A stretch of 64,000 bases of DNA from Cristatella mucedo (lineage: Eukaryota > Bryozoa > Phylactolaemata > Cristatellidae): assembly GCA_009760855.2 (NCBI GenBank), contig WPIO01000018.1:4939501-5003500 (forward strand). The letters are read 5' to 3'. Of this stretch, positions 10,988-26,001 are shown in pieces. Each line of letters opens with the position of its first letter. The first letter of the stretch is position 1. A program made the translations under genes and the position numbers. The notes under the pieces were generated by a model, which worked only from the letters and a program-made list of their open reading frames with translations, was not told the origin of the DNA and ran no database searches.

Positions 10988-13900
10988 CGGCATATTCATT
11001 AATGATGGTATGCAATCGTAACGACCAGAGTAGGGGTTGTGAAGAAGGCTGCACTAACCGCTGGAATTACATGATAATAGCTGCGGTTTTCAATGCACTT
11101 TAAATCGACCAAGGATGTGTCCCTGGTTGCTCTTGGGTATTGAGTAAAGTAGTAACAAATGGCAGTACTGCTGCAGGCAGCCGCCGCCGCCACCATCCCC
11201 AAGCAAAGTATTCAAACCATTGGGTTAGGCTGAAGTTACAAAGGCCAACTTTGTATCGCCATCTCAGTAAGTGGCGAGATCATTATAGGAGCTCGGCATC
11301 ATAGGAGTAGAGCATATGATAATATTAACATCAAAGATCTCATCATGATTATGAGCATAATTCATTTGTATAGCCACAGGGGAAACTGGCTGAATTAGTC
11401 AAGCGAATACCCGGTCACTTTGCAGGAGCGCATATTCTAGCAGCTCGCTGTGCTGGAGCCGAGAGAAGACCGGGTGTAAGCATTCCAGCGCGGCTGAACC
11501 CGTCAGCCACTGGGTTAGTTACAGGCGCCACCCCGCTACCACCGGCCAGCGTATCCGAAATAATCCCCGGCGATAATGAGGCTGATAGCGAGGCTGCTCC
11601 TCGATAGCGAGGCTGCTCCTCGTCCCATCCGCATTACGCAAAGTAGATAATCCCAGGCGATAGTTCCCGGCGGGTGAAGGTGAAATGACATGCTCCTCGT
11701 CCTTGACCAGCGACCTCTAGTCTGACTCGAGCTGTTCGCTTGTAGCTCTAATCGACCTCGAATCCTTTTGCGATCGGGCCCCTCCCCTCCAGTTCGTACG
11801 CTCCGCACCAGTTCGTACGCTTCCCACCCTTCGTATGCTCCCCCCACCTCCCCCACCCTTCGTATACCCCCACCCTCCAGTTCGTTTTGCTCACCCAAAC
11901 CGTCGTGTAAATTTTCCTTTGTGCGGTCGTGCGAACTGAAATCGAGCCTGTTGTCACTAACAAATTTGCATGCTTCCTCTTCAGCTTGCATAAGTTCCGC
12001 GAAATTGATTTGGTTCTTGTAGGATGCTACACAAATGGTGTATCAGATGTAGCTGCTTCTACCACACTTTGTTTCCCGACTGTTTGCCTGAGTCAGCACC
12101 AGGCTGTGAGGCGGTAGTCAAAGACAACAGCAACGCGATGCCACCCAACTTGCAATTACAAATGTACACTTACATTCGCACAATACGCCGGGATTCAGCT
12201 CGAACACGTGAGGGAAAATTTAAAGCCACGGCTCTAAGGCCCTTTGCTGAGCGCCAAATGAAAGGTAGTCTCCGTTGCTCAATCGATAGAGCACTGGACC
12301 GATAATTGAAGGTTTTCGAGATCGTCCACCGTTATCGAACGCTACCTTCTAGCTGACGTTGCGTGCACATTTTTTACATATAAATTGGACTAAAAGCTTT
12401 GCCCTTTATCATCGGCTTGTGCCGGTACAGCCAAGTAGTGCCCTCGACCTAACTCGCGAGTTGGCTCCATTTACCGACCTCAAAAGGCAATATCTGTCAG
12501 TAGCTGGTAAAGGTCTCCTGCTTGGGCGGGCGGTGACTGGACTTATTTTTTGGCGGTAAATATGTAGCCGAGGTCTTGAGCACACAAATAAGCGAGCCCT
12601 GTTTCCTACTCAAACAGCTCCGAGTAGGCGTGGCTCAGGACATGGACCAGCTTAATGGCTGCTCCGTGTCCTCTTGTAATTCGGCAGAGCCGAACGACCG
12701 AATGCGCTCGCGCATGAGGCGGCGGCCGGTCTCGTAGCGACAGACGGATCGTTTCCTCGAGCGAGTGCGCCCCGGCAGCTGGCGCTTCTCCGGTGCAATC
12801 CTAGCGCAGTCCTGGCGCAGTCCACTTAAGACTCAGATGCAGCAGAGCGAGCAAGCTCCCTGGCATGCCACTGCCACCTGTGTCCTTTTCACGCCAGTAC
12901 GGGAGGGGAGGGGGAGCAGCATTGGGTGGCTAAGTCATCCGGTCTTTGATTGGCTTGCTCACTGCGGACACACGGTTACATCGATTGGTCACCGTGCCAC
13001 ATCTGGCGCTGGCACTTAACGCTGGCTTTGGCTGCGATAAGCCTACCCACAAGCCTCGGCATGGTGGCGGCGCTCTGCTTAGAACTTCTGTGGCACTCGT
13101 CCACTTTGGATGAGCAGGGAACCGTTTTCTGGTGGAATTCATATGCAGATCTTATCCAATTTTGGGCTCTTGAACATTTCCAGTCCTTTCGGAAGCAGCG
13201 TGTCCTTTCACCCCGGAGAGAGTTGACTCGACCATCAGCAGACACGGGCGAGAAAATCCCATTCTGCCAAATGCTCATACAACTGGCTGAAAATTATGCC
13301 GAAGTAGAGAATACAGTTGTTACCCACTAATGCCGGTTCTACGGAAACAGCTGAGGCTGAGTGCTTCTTGGTTATTTTGGTGGATATGAAAGCTGGAACC
13401 TACAAAGACTGCCGGGGACTGCCAAAATTGAGGACGTCTGAGCCTACACAGTCTGAGGCCAGCAGAGTAGAAGCCAAACAGTCGCCAAACAGTCCTTAAG
13501 CGTAGAAATAGAACAGCTAGTTTATTGTCCACAGAGGACGCGAGGGCACGAAGAGGCTGAGACCGGTGCAGCTATGCAGCTAAGTTTGACGGAACCAAGC
13601 CACGCCAGGCGAGCCAGAGCGAGAGTTGTCGGTCGATCCACTGAATTTCGAATGGTCGGTAAGCAGAGAGTTTAAGGCCTTATCTGTGCAGGAACGAACC
13701 GCGGGGTCTCCAACGAATTTTGACGTTGGCACAGATCAGAATCTGGGGGAAGGGGAGGAGCTGAAGAAACGAGGCAAAGCCCGAGGAGTAATTAAGAAAC
13801 GCACACGGGTAGGCCAGAGCAAGAAAGTGAGCTGAACGTAAACGTGACTGACATGCCATCGAAGTCGACGCACTGCTTGACCGGGACCAATCAGGTGCAG

Positions 13901-14085
13901 GTCAGATCGATTTTAGGTGACGCGAAAGTTTCGGTACACACAATGGACGAGCCAAGTTCTGCACCGTCTGTAAGCATCTTTGCTGCACAGGCATGTGGAA
14001 AGTCAGCAGGGAGAAACTTACAAAAAGTTTAGATACTACGTCACCACGAAAACATGGACTATCTGGCTGTGGTACACTTATCTAG
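10988..14085. other. No gene recognised
   Basis: A 19-bp direct duplication (TAGCGAGGCTGCTCCTCGA-type) lies at about 11587-11625. Positions 11820-11890 are C-rich with CCCACCC words. Around 12267-12320 a GCTCAATCGATAGAGCAC word resembles a tRNA D-arm, but no B box follows. Frames such as 12950-13330 on the plus strand have no recognisable domain. Confidence 0.45.
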
Positions 14086-14091
14086 GCATAT

Positions 14092-14205
14092 CTCTATTCA
14101 GAACTTAACCTCCATTCAGGCGCTTGGCATATGCCTCATGGCTCGACCACACGACCTCAGCCAGACCTTGGTCCCCGGCGCAAGCAACTCAACCGCTGGA
14201 GCAAA
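14092..14205 (-). mobile_element. SINE1 fragment
   Basis: Plus-strand CTCCATTCAGGCGCTTGGC, CATATGCCTCATGGCTCGAC and ACGACCTCAGCCAGACCTTG follow the order of the reverse SINE1 at 60.07-60.21 kb. The head end is diverged. Confidence 0.6.
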
Positions 14206-15414
14206 GGGGGAACCCCAGCCCCCTCCCCATAACCTCAAAGCTCTCATTCTGATCTCATCCCTTTTAGTACCCTTCATTCTCTTGCTCTGGAAGTTTGTAC
14301 ACTTCTTTGGATGTGCTGGTTTGTCTATTTAGCAGCAGGGAAGACAGAGCCTCTTCCTAATAATTCTACAGCAATCGGCCTCAGGCCTCAGACCTTCTGA
14401 ATGTGCAGATGTTTCTTGTTCGTGCACATTCACATCAAGAAAATGCCTCTACAGCAATACCATGGGTGACAAGGGTAGCTATGTTGTGTCCCCAAAACTC
14501 TACTTCTTAAGTTGGGACGTGTCTTAAAGGTCGGTCATCGGCACGAGTTGGAAGAATTCGTTGGCATGCCACATATTGCTCAAACGAGATCGCCTAGTCC
14601 ATCTACTGCAGTACACCGTGTTCGCTCTCTTTTTCTCTGGTATGTCAAAGCGGAACCATGTGACTTATGGAAATGATCCATTCGAATGTGTCTGGCTGAG
14701 CGAAGCAACTGTACGAATGTCTGTGGTTCCTGTCCATGAGTGGAATGAGGAGGAACTAAAGAAGAACTAACGAGTCCGAGCCCAAGTGTGCGTCACTGTT
14801 CTTTTCTTCCCAGAGGAAAGATGTGTCTTTGTCTCGGGAGTCAAACTCGAGCTCTCAACAGGCAAGGCAAGCTTATTGAAGAGCTACCGAAGAACAGATG
14901 GAGAGTGAATAAAGAATCCTCTAAGAGAGCAAATACTTGCTCTGTGCTGTGTGCGAGAAACTTCGACTTAAGTATTATTAGACACGTTTGCCACCGTTAG
15001 ATTCCGCTGTCGTTCTGCAGCTGATATCGTGGGAAACTACTGCTTGTAGGACTACCGCCACCTACGACAGCACACACGTAACTATTAAGTGAGCCATTGA
15101 GCCTCATTGTGGCCATTGAGCCTCTGTAGCTACCGCTCCTATTAGACAAACTGATGCTGTGCGAGACGATCGCTGGAGACGACTTCCTGCACTCACAGCT
15201 TCTCAATCTACTCCCTAACAAGCACCTGCTTACTGTCAGGTTGGTACTTCCTTGGGAGAAATGGTGAGCTGGAGAAAGCAGTCAGCCTCTTACTCATGAC
15301 CCGACTCACTCGTGTTTACTGGCTTTTCGATAATAGCCTTTAAATGATAGCAGACGCAAGGAACATCTGCACTTCGGTAGGTATGCAGTCTAGCCAATTG
15401 GTCCCGTGAGAGAA
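14206..15414. other. No gene recognised
   Basis: No repeat family, RNA gene or coding frame with a recognisable domain was seen. Confidence 0.5.
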
Positions 15415-17765
<2,351 letters not shown>

Positions 17766-20150
17766 TCTATTTGTGTCGCTAAAAGCCACGAAGTTGGCTG
17801 TCAAACGGTTATTTTCATCCACGATGAAACATATTACTATATCCCTCCTAAAAATCGTCATTCGCCGTGTCAATGGAATGTACATCTGTTGAGATATCCT
17901 CACTCTGAGCTTGTGGATACTACTGCAGTGACTCTGCTGCTCGAGCATTCTACAACAGCCATTCTACTGCAACATACGTTCTACAGTAGCAATTGCTCGC
18001 TCAGAGCGACCGACGATGAAGCCCTATGGATCGATATTCAGGGAGCCCTATGGATCGATATGGATCGATATGCAGGGAGCTCAAGCACACGCTTCCTGTA
18101 CGTCAGAAGACATCGGGCCACACCTCCCCCTCCGGCTGCCGCGGGCGGGAGGGGGTGTGGCCTAAAGAGTTGCGGCCAGTCGGTTGGTCAGTCGGTGACG
18201 GACAGTCGGTGAAGCGCTGATGAGGGCCGGTAAGTTAGGGCGGTAGGCAGTTGGTGGCGAAATTAGGCTTGGCTCGGTTTAGGGTCGGAGCAAGACGAAC
18301 CTTGCTTCATTCCTCATTCCGAAACAGTCGCCTCCAAAGACTAAGGAAGCCGTGTCCGCTTCACATCTGCTCTGTGTGCACAGCCATGCCTTTCGCAGTC
18401 TGAGCCAAAATGAAATTTGCAAGCGCCTTCCTTGTCAGCTGACAATCCTTGTCAGCTGACACTTCGTTTGCATTCTGCTGCTGCTGCTGCTGCTGCGGCG
18501 GCGGCGGCGGCGGGAGGAGGAGCGTAGAACTCTGTAGCCTAGAGCTGGCAGCAGCCATCGAGTGGCGGCCAGCTACAGAGTCGTTTAATGGATTACGACA
18601 TTAGCCGAATGGAATAATGTTCAAGTAAGGCAGTTGGTTCATAGGCTACGTTCGGCCAGGCTCTTACAGCCAGGCACGTCCACTTCCCCAAAAAGCAGCA
18701 GGGGGAGCGGACATGCTGGCTGGGAGGGAGGGGGTTCGGTCGCAGCTTCCCGGTACAAAACTCAATCCGCTGTTGCGGCATCAAGATCAGATTTTGTCAG
18801 GCAGTAATTCGTCAGAAGTGCGAACCCAAATAACGGTTTTAGGCGCCGTTGTCGGAGCTCTTAGAGGTGAGGCGGTGCGAGCTGCTCTCGAGCCTAAGAT
18901 CGTGACCCGCGTGACCGTCAGCGTGTGGACGAAGCAGGACCCGCTCTCAGCTCGAATGAGCTGATGCTTAGGAAGCTTAGCAGCCAGCCTCTGACCTCTG
19001 ACCTCTGTTGCTCATGCTGCAGCTCATCGCCAGCCCTCGTTTTCACACAGCCGATTGAGATAAACGACCGTATCGCATTCTCATACCGGTGTCAAGTGTC
19101 AACTCGCTCTATGAGCTATTATTCAGCCTCCGGCTGCCCCTGACACACTAGGTGCCCTGGGTTGAGTCATGGGCACCGCAAGAGATGTGCCGTAAGAGGC
19201 ACAGGCCGTGTGACAGGGACAGCTAAATAGAAAACAACTGTAAGCCTTCGATTTGATTGTGGCCTCATTTGCATTGTGGCAGAGAACCTTTAGCAGCTTT
19301 CCGCAGCGGCCTGCATTGCACCGCCGTCTGCTCTAGGGATCAAGAGCAGACAATCCCAATCAGAGCTGCTCTGAAATTGATCGAACCGTTAGGACCGAGA
19401 CATCCAATGGCAGCAGCCCATGGTGTCTGATCGCTGACGGCGCTGCCACACAGCTGCTGTGGTAGTAAGATCAGTTCAGTGTCGGGGACATACCCACCCC
19501 CATTTCCCACCAGCCCATGGAGCTCGATCCATGCTAGATCTGTATTTGAAATATCTACAATGTCTACGTCTCACTGGGCCTCTCAGTGGGCTCAGCAAGA
19601 CGATGAGGCAAACCACCATTTTTAAGATGACAGCAGCTATCGCTGCCAGTAATGTCCAGCTATCGCCAAAAGCAAGCATGGTAAAGTCCAGCTCTAAAAT
19701 GTAGCCTCAGTTGTCACTCATACGTAGCTACAGACATACTTCCGACTTGTGATGAAAAACCAAGTTTGGCCGACCAGGAAAGGTCAAGGTCAATGACATC
19801 GGGTTTAACTTGAGGCGCCTATCTGCTGCACTAGGAGACACCGTCGATGCAAGGCAATCGCCAATGAATGAGGGGTTTTAGAACGATGATTATTTTAGGA
19901 TTATGATTATGAGGGTGATTTTTTTTTCTCTTTCCTCTACGGCCAGTCCTTTCACCAGAACCGACCGTCCCGACGGTCCACTGAATATCAGTGTGTGTAC
20001 GCCTTTACAGTGCCTGTGCATACTTAGGCCTTTGTTTGCACGTGTACATGCTTGCGTGTGTGCTTAGGTACATGTGCATATGTACATATATGTGCTCATG
20101 CATCTGCATTTTTTATGTGTGTGTGCGTGCATGCTTGTGCACGTGCATGC

Positions 20151-20156
<6 letters not shown>
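17766..20156. other. No gene recognised; short CTG/CGG repeat and tandem words
   Basis: A (CTG)n(CGG)n run is at 18476-18513. At 18021-18080 the words CCCTATGGATCGATAT and GGATCGATAT recur in tandem. No coding frame with a recognisable domain was found. Confidence 0.5.

Positions 20157-20230
<74 letters not shown>
20157..20230. repeat. (TG)n microsatellite, about 73 bp
   Basis: A pure TG run inside a longer region (19990-20330) rich in TGTGC and GCATGC words. Confidence 0.97.
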
Positions 20231-20232
<2 letters not shown>

Positions 20233-23200
20233 ACATGCACCTGCCTGCATACGTGTGTGCCTAAATGTGCTCGTATGCATGTGTGTGCTCTTGTGCACGT
20301 GAGTGCCTACCCCTTAGTGGGTGGATGAGTGTGTCTGTGCTTGGGTGTCAGTCAGTCATGCGAGTCAGAGTTTAGATGAATGTCACGGGCTTTGCTCTTC
20401 ACCAACGTGAAGTTGAACTAGTGTCCTCAACATTATATCCTTTGGTCTTCTCGTGTTCTTTAGTCCCTTTGGTTCCATTCGTTGCGATACGGATATTCAT
20501 TTTATAAATCACGAAGATCATGCGGTTGCCAACCCCCTTTACCTGCAAGCATTGAGCCCGAGTGACACGTGACATGTCACGTGGAAGGAGAGGCTCGACT
20601 CAAGCATTCCACTCAAGCTGCCGCCACCACCGAGCTTCGAAGCAAACCAGTTGTGCCACAAATACATTTGAGCATGAGATGGTATGAGTTCATTCTCCAC
20701 CTTGACATTCTGCTTGGCATTCAGTGGCATCCAGCGATGGCTGGCAAGGCGAACCTCCCGATCTTTTCACTCATCGTCTCGGCGAGTCGTCTCGTCGGCT
20801 CTCGTCTGCTCGCATCGGCCGCTGAGACAGTGAGAGACGCACCATGCAGCTGCATGCACTAGGCTACCCTGCAAAGGAGCTCCGAAGCCCATTGGCATCG
20901 GAGCCGCCAAAGCCCTGCTCTCAGAGGCAGCGCTGTGGTGTCGGTGAGAGGGAGCCCCTAGGCATCTAACAGCTGCTCCGGCGTCTGGATCCAGGCTTGC
21001 TGAACAGTGCGGCAGAGCATCTGCTACCAGGCGCCAAAGGCTCGCACACGTGCGCCCAGACGTGCGCCAAGCCAAATGCCGCCCGGCGTCTAAAGATAGC
21101 CCACATTTTCCATGCGGCAACCTGTTCCTGCAGGTCATTGCCGCCGCCAGCTCACCTTGACAGCCATCCAAGCGCAGCCAGCCGACTTCTGTCCACTCGC
21201 TGATTGGTCAGACCCGAGAGTTTCTGACGCGCTAGGACTCTGCCCGCCGACTGCCAGCGTTCCACGCTTGCGAGGGACGCCAATCGGCGGTTTTTCGATC
21301 CAGGCCAGCCATAGTAAGACTATGCTGCCAACTGGCAACGTTCGGCGAGCTCGTAAGGATCATAGGCAGGTTCTCCGAGAACGTGTGGATTCGGCCAGTG
21401 CATAGCCATACGAATCGTTGGCCAAGAGCGCTGCCTGCCAGCAGATTGCCCGCCGCACGAGCACCAGCGAGGTTTTCCTTCTAATCTCGATTGCCAGGTA
21501 ATTCGGCGAATTGTTTCCCAAGTTCAAAGAATCGACTTTAAGTCGATGCTCGTGCACATCATTCAAGTCGCTGCTCGTGCCCCATTCGCAACTCTAGTCG
21601 TGTCCTTCGCCTAATATTGTTCTGCCACGATTGCGCACCCTTAGCTCTTAGTGTTACCAAACTTGCAAACCATCTTCCCACCTGACCACCTATCTAATGC
21701 ACTAAGATGCTAGTGACTAATGCACTCATAGAGTATTCATCTCCTTAAGCTGTTCACATAATATCAGCTGTAAACCGCAAATCTTTAAAGCCGCGACTTT
21801 GAAGCGATCCGACATCAAATCGCCTTTCCTCCCGCCCCTTACTATTTATTTAATTTTCCATCCGGCCTCGCCTCGGCGATGTTATCCTACGACACGACGC
21901 TAGCCTAGCGTTCTGAATGATTCTGCTCCTCGCACGAGGGCACTACGCATGCCCTCGTCTCATCTAGATGTTGCCAACCACCCCCCCCCCCCCCGGTTTA
22001 CTGCTATCGTTAAAATAGCCGTGACAGCTGGAGAAAGCATGCAAGAGATCGCGACCGACTGACAGTTCATCGACTGGCATACGAAGGTCATGCGAAGGTC
22101 ATACCGATCTATCCTAGCAAAGGCCAAGTCTAGCTTCCATAAAAAATACAGATGGCTGAATCGAAGACGCAAGATGCGAAAATGCTGACGTAAATTACCG
22201 GCCATCTGTTCGGTCGCTTCACCCGGCAGCGAAAAAAAGTGGATGCAAGGAAAGAGCTCGCGGGTACTGAGGTACCCGGTACACCAGTCGCTCCTCAGAT
22301 AAATCTTAATCTAGTCGCATCATGAGCATCATCATCACACTGAGACAAGATATAATTCATTTAGCTGCAGTGATGTCAGTGATGCCACGGTGAGACGAGA
22401 GGCACTCGAGAAGGACTTAGTGAGCCAAGCTGAGATTAAGAAAAATATCTGAGAAATATTACTATTATGAATTATCACATATTTAACTGGAGCACTAGCG
22501 AACTTAACTGCATTTCGACCGTTTATATTTACTTATTAAGAGTTAAGTTTAGCTGAAATTACTTCTTCCAGCCCCCAAGAATTGTAAAGACCTGTGGGCG
22601 GCTGTTTGGGCTTACGGTGCACTGCATAAATATTGGGACCACGAGTAGGTGTAGATCAATATGTAAAACTGACACTGTATCTGATTAAATTATATTCAGT
22701 CAAGATAAAGAACGAGTGAACTCCTTGCTCCTATTACGAGGTGTGACTACGAATATTTTGTCATTTTCCGATCTAGAGCTGTCTGAGATCTAGATCTGTC
22801 TAGACCTGTCGATCCCCGGCAGCGACCCGGCAGCGATCGGTTTTCTAGCCTCTAAAAGATACAAGCCGCGGATGTCATTTCCGGGTAGCGAGGCGACAGT
22901 ACATTTAGGGCGTGAAACTGTTAACGTGTTAACTCGCCGCTTCCGGGTCAGGATTGATTTAACTAAATGACTGTGCGACTCGTGAATCGGTCGTGCGGAC
23001 TGAGATCGGAGGTAGTGAGGACCGGTCGCTTCGTGGCTGCCCGCGTCCCTCGGGCGTTTCTAGCAATGGTGAGACAATCAATTACCTGGCTTGAAATCGT
23101 CTCCCCTGGGTGTGGGATGCTGACAAGCGCGAACTCAAGCGGTCACTTCGTCACAGTACGGCACGTACATGCGAAATTGCCCCTTCGAAGTAGTAGAGCT

Positions 23201-23300
23201 GCCCGCCAAGCGTCCTTCGGTAAATTTCAAGGTCAACTTGTGCATGCCCATCGAAGCACTCACGCTGAGCAGTGGATACTGCGGTGCGGTGCGGCACCGC
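20231..23300. other. No gene recognised
   Basis: A C-run lies at 21982-21994. AATTCATTTAG at about 22353 recalls the end of the SINE1 tail, but no head follows. No coding frame with a domain was found. Confidence 0.45.
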
Positions 23301-24649
23301 TTGGCAATTTTTAATTCATTCGTATAGCGACGTATCCAGGTGCTTAACCGTATGCCGCCGCCGCACGGTTCCACGAGCCCAAGGCCAAACTCAAAAGTCA
23401 AAGGCGAGCATCTGAACCGCCGAGGAACAAGCGTGGGCGACAATCGTGGTGCAGGCACGCGGCGGCGGCGGCTGCGGCCGACGACTGGAGCGACGGTTCG
23501 AGGCGAACCGTCCCCAAGCACATCTTGACCTTGACACCTTTTGTCAGAGCTTCAGTTTGCGAACCGACTCTCGCCGCTTAATTCAAATTCGGGCGACCTC
23601 CCCCACCACCACCACCATCCGAGTGCCAAGCCAACGACATGGATTTTCACCCGAAAGCCGGCGCAGTACGGTCAATTAAGTTGCTGTCGCTGCAGGACAA
23701 GACCAAAATAGTCATAATAAATGCCATTAAGGCCCAAATAATCAGAAAGCCGCTAAGCAGAGGCTGCCGCCGCTGCTGCGGTCTGTGGCTGGCGGGTGCA
23801 CGCTGAGCCGCTCTCCGAGAGTCCATACGGCGCGTCGCTGGACGCGGATTACGGGTGTCGGCTAGATTTAATTTAAGCGTCGGCTTTACGCGAGCGGTAC
23901 GGCTTTACGGTCGTCGTTTTCGATGTGAGAGTCGACGAATACTATTCGGCCGATTGTTCCACTTTCTGTGCAGAGTCATCGTCGGGCGGCTCGTCACAGA
24001 GAGTGGCGCGATGCCACGAGTTGCTCGATCTGGTCTGCGGCAGCGAGTGGATCGGATCGCAGCGAGTGGATCAGATCTGCGATTTCATAATCCTCCTCCT
24101 CCGCCGCCGATCAGATCTGCCAACTGGTAATCCTCCTTCGCTGATCGGCTCAGTTGTGCAGGCCAATCGACTGAGCCGCTTTTGCGGCGTCGGAGGCCTC
24201 TATGCACGTGCCTCTGGTGATTGTGCCGTCGGCGCTATGGATTAGCGAACACTTTCCTCTGTTAAGCCTGACCCGACCCGCGTCCTCCGCTGCAGCAGCG
24301 GCGGCCTTTTTGCAGCAACCGAAGGCCGCCGATTCGGACGCCGACTCTGCCGGACCGACGCCGCCGTCCGTGGCCGCCGTCAGTGGTTCTCCGTTTTCTG
24401 GTCTCGAAGAAATGTGCGCTCTTATAATTACAAGAATAACAATAACAATGCAGCTAACAGTGAAACATTTGCAGAGCACCTAGGAGAACTAAAGCTCTGC
24501 GGCCGCTTATGCATCGCCCCCATATTATGAGCAGCTACCGAGCTTAACAATAACTTACTGCATTGACAATGTCTCATCTACGACAAAATTATAAAAAAGA
24601 GCGTCTATACAAACAGTAGATCTATGCAGCTGCATACATAAACTGTTTA
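23301..24649. other. GC-rich DNA, no gene recognised
   Basis: AATTCATTCGTATAGCGACG at about 23312-23331 resembles a SINE1 tail in reverse, with GTGCTTAACCG shortly after. From 23340 to 24400 the sequence is CpG-rich, with the words GAGTGGATC and GATCAGATCTGC repeated near 24043-24120. No coding frame is supported. Confidence 0.45.
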
Positions 24650-24654
24650 TAGAT

Positions 24655-25012
24655 AATAATAATAGTAATAATAATGCACTTGATAAAGTGCCCTCAGAGA
24701 ACTTAATCTCTCTCTCTCTCTAGGCGCTTTACATTTGCTGCAAAGGGAAATGTAATTGAACGGTGAGTAAAATCATGCTTGATAAACAAACAAAATGAAT
24801 AACATGGTTAGGGGTGACATGCGCAGGGTCAGCATGAAAATGTGGTTAGTGGCAGCATGCACAGTGTCAGCACGCATAAGCACATGAAGGACGAATCACA
24901 GGGACCCACTAAATGCTGTCCTAAATAGGTGTGTTTTTAAGTTCTTTTTAAATGTGGTCAGGTCAGGGGATGTTCTGACGCAGGTCGGGAGGGAGTTCCA
25001 GGCTTTGGGAGC
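24655..25012 (-). mobile_element. LINE family A, C-terminal ORF end and complete 3' UTR
   Basis: On the minus strand 25012 to 24896 reads SKAWNSLPTCVRTSPDLTTF and then KKNLKTHLFRTAFSGSL followed by TGA. This WNSLP...F+..LKTHLF ending is characteristic of CR1/L2-type LINE ORF2 proteins. The following 240 bp match the UTR at the left window edge, ending in the family A tail and an ATT-rich run. In this copy the tail's internal AG run is expanded (AGAGAGAGAGAG at about 24711-24722). The element is 5'-truncated. Confidence 0.88.
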
Positions 25013-25490
25013 AGGCGGAGCGATGGCCGCTGATGACGCTCTGTCGCGTCTGCATAGAAATAAAGCCTGCCAAGTAAGCCTTCGACTTCGTGCAGTTTAC
25101 CCCCACTCGCCCGCTGGATGCAACTGGGCAGAGATGCAACAAAGCGGAGCTCTGCATAGAAATAAAGCCTGCCAAGTAAGCCTTTCGTGCCGAGAGCAGC
25201 GATGCAAAAAGCGGACGCTTCGGCGGCCTTGGCCTTGGGTGGACCTCAAGCGAGAGCCAGGTTTCTCATTCATTATGCAAACTCAGCGCGCGCGTGGCTT
25301 TCAGTCGACCTCAAGCGAGTCACGTTTCTCGTTCATTATGCAGCCACGGCGCGAGCCCAACCCGCCTATCCTACCTAACGGGACTCCCGCGGCGGACCCA
25401 AGCAAGGTGTAAAAAAAAGTAGGCTCGCTTGAGCCTTCGCCCGGTCTCCGTTGGCCGACTCGTGCTCGAATTTGCTCGCTCTCGATCAGC
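25013..25490. other. Region with two dispersed direct duplications
   Basis: A 34-bp segment beginning TCTGCATAGAAATAAAGCCT occurs at 25049-25082 and 25151-25184. A second, diverged pair beginning ACCTCAAGCGAG occurs near 25241 and 25310. No gene is supported. Confidence 0.7.
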
Positions 25491-25623
25491 GAGCTGGTTT
25501 GGTCTAGCGGTTAAGGTGCTCGCCCCGACCAAGGTCTGACTGAGGTCATGGGCTCGAGCCCCGAGGCATATGTGAAGCGCCTGAATAGAGATTAAGTTCT
25601 CTTGTGGCGCTATATAAATGAAT

Positions 25624-25624
<1 letters not shown>
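25491..25624 (+). mobile_element. SINE1 copy, full length and best preserved
   Basis: tRNA-derived head: GGTCTAGCGGTTAAGGTGCT (A-box region) and TCATGGGCTCGAGCCCCGAG (B-box region). LINE-like tail: GTGAAGCGCCTGAATAGAGA, then TTAAGTTCTCTTGTGGCGCT and ATATAAATGAATT. The tail matches LINE A 3' ends closely. A long (TA)n begins immediately after it. No RNA polymerase III terminator is evident inside the element. Confidence 0.88.
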
Positions 25625-25625
<1 letters not shown>

Positions 25626-25658
<33 letters not shown>

Positions 25659-25688
25659 ATCGTATATATCCATCGTATATATCCATCG

Positions 25689-25738
<50 letters not shown>
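25626..25738. repeat. (TA)n microsatellite with TCCATCG interruptions
   Basis: Two TA runs separated by three tandem ATATATCCATCGT-like units. It is attached to the 3' end of a SINE1 copy. Confidence 0.95.
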
Positions 25739-25930
25739 TCGTATCCTCCATCGCAGACATGCTCCGAAATACGCCGAACAGGGAGCTCCGACCCAAGTGA
25801 GCCTCGCCGCCAGAGGGCTCTGCAGGTATGCCTCGCCGCCAGAGGGCTCTGCTACGTGTGCAGGTACTATTACGCAGGTGCGTCTTACCGCCTGAGGGCT
25901 CTGCTACGGATGGGCTTTGAATCCTGAGCG
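25739..25930. repeat. Short tandem duplications
   Basis: GCCTCGCCGCCAGAGGGCTC occurs twice (about 25801 and 25829), and a diverged CGCCTGAGGGCTCTGCTACG follows near 25890. No gene was seen. Confidence 0.7.
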
Positions 25931-26001
25931 CATTCCTTAGCCGCCTACGTAAAGTGCGTAGAGATAGATTTAGTTCTCTTAGGGTGCTATAAAGATGCAT
26001 T
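25931..26001 (+). mobile_element. SINE1 or LINE A tail fragment
   Basis: GTAAAGTGCGTAGAGATAGA, then TTTAGTTCTCTTAGGGTGCT and ATAAAGATGCATT. Only the tail is recognisable, so it cannot be assigned to the SINE or the LINE. Confidence 0.65.
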
